This document shows positions 63,191 through 64,000 of a stretch of DNA of 64,000 nucleotides, one piece after another. Origin of the DNA: Platerodrilus igneus (Eukaryota > Arthropoda > Insecta > Coleoptera > Lycidae); the NCBI GenBank assembly GCA_036346225.1, contig JARFIW010000668.1, positions 372,001 through 436,000 on the forward strand, written 5' to 3'. The position numbers were made by a program, and so were the translations under genes. Positions within the stretch are counted from its first letter, which is position 1. Every line of letters starts with the position of its first letter. The notes below the pieces were generated by a model. The model was not told where the DNA came from and made no database searches. It saw only the letters and a program-made list of their open reading frames with translations.

Positions 63191-64000
63191 GTTAGCAACA
63201 AGCTGCTTTCTTCTAGCACCCAAAAGCATTCCAGGCATTTTCAAAAACAAGCTCATGAACGTAAAAATCGCGCAAATATGTTCTGATAAGAACAGTTTGT
63301 TATGTTCAAAACCCTGCAAACAATTTTTCCTGCATTTATTTTTAAAATGCCCTAAAATTTCTGAACAATCTCGATCTCCCGCTATTTGAATTAGTATTAT
63401 TTAATAAAATTTTTCAAGTAATTACTCTATGCCAAGGTTTGCTTTATAAAAACAAACAACTGCCTAGGAAACATTACGTTACAAAGTAGTTACAATATTT
63501 CCTAGCACCTGCAGTGATTACATTTTAATTGGTGCATGTAAATGCACAGCTTTTTCTAAAAGATAAGACCACTTACCATCTGCCTACATCCGCTTACAAT
63601 GGACTTGTTATCTGGTATTCTGCAGCTGCTAAGATGTTACAAAGTAATAAGATTGTTTTCTCTTGTTTAAAACCCTTTGAAAATTGCGTTATCTGCTTGT
63701 TGGCAAGCTGTTACAGTTTGTATTTCGGCAGCTGTTGTCTGGAAATACTGCACACTTAGTTCTTCGGCGATACCTTTAAAAATCAAATACCCTACCCCCA
63801 TACATGATTCTGGCCTTATAAAATAGAGACCATGCTTTGAAAGAGACCAAAAAGATTAAAAATTAAGAATTAAAGATTAACCATTAAAGATTGAATACAA
63901 CATCCTCTTACCAAAGATACATGTAAAGTCGCGTTACTAAAAGTGCTTTCTTGGTTAAATGAAGTTGGTGGTTCCAGCATGCAGCCAATAGAGAAATGCA
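63191..64000. other. AT-rich sequence at the right edge, no gene supported
   Basis: The 5' part of the transposase may extend a little into this region (a basic frame lies on the minus strand to about 63215), but no further exon could be assigned. Otherwise no motif was recognised. Confidence 0.4.

Noticed and set aside
1..64000. CRISPR arrays, bacterial operons, phage or replication origins
   Set aside because: No array of regular direct repeats with spacers, no ribosome-binding-site-led gene clusters; the content is eukaryotic transposons.

Overview
This window looks like arthropod, most likely insect, nuclear DNA. It is AT-rich, has long (TA)n microsatellites, and is filled with degraded transposable elements of types common in insects: mariner, Tigger/pogo, BEL/Pao, Ty1/copia, Ty3/gypsy including an errantivirus-like LTR, an APE-type LINE and a tRNA-derived SINE. 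I see no convincing single-copy host gene, no rRNA and no free-standing tRNA. The species cannot be named from sequence alone.

Layout. 0-5 kb: a SINE, a ~134-bp degenerate tandem repeat, the 5' end of an errantivirus-like element (LTR, leader, gag start) and a minus-strand gypsy remnant. 5.4-5.9 kb: a near-perfect 136-bp-arm inverted repeat between two (TA)n tracts; each arm carries a complete type I hammerhead self-cleaving ribozyme, one per strand. 5.9-8.7, 15.0-19.0, 21.9-23.3 and 27.7-29.8 kb: five copies of a ~2-kb LTR-like unit, here called the Z unit. Four are bounded by (TA)n on both sides. They share a TATA box, a CAG|GTAA donor-like site ~355-550 bp downstream and, in the four complete copies, a poly(A) signal ~470-505 bp further on. 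10.7-14.7 kb: a decayed LINE and its duplicated 3' pieces. 19.5-21.65 and 31.45-33.65 kb: a ~2.2-kb direct duplication that includes an 812-bp terminal-inverted-repeat element and the 3' end of a BEL/Pao element. 29.8-31.1 kb: a mariner with one premature stop, inserted in a (TA)n tract. 33.2-40.3 kb: a BEL/Pao element split by a copia fragment.

41.8-48.4 kb: a decayed minus-strand gene of a large uncharacterised protein family, cut in two by a scrambled gypsy remnant and hit again by a truncated SINE with a clear target-site duplication. 48.4-54.0 kb: a Tigger element whose C-terminal reading frame is interrupted by a 4.9-kb LTR element with AACTT target duplications, which itself contains part of another LTR and a GATAA-rich minisatellite. 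54-61.4 kb: LINE 5' and 3' pieces, a nested SINE and a 1.57-kb LTR followed by a primer-binding site. 61.5-63.3 kb: a DDE transposase pseudogene of the IS630/Tc1/mariner superfamily that keeps three 51-57-bp introns.

The parts do not form a pathway; the window is a record of nested insertions. The items most likely to be functional or new are the paired hammerhead ribozymes and the (TA)n-bounded Z units.
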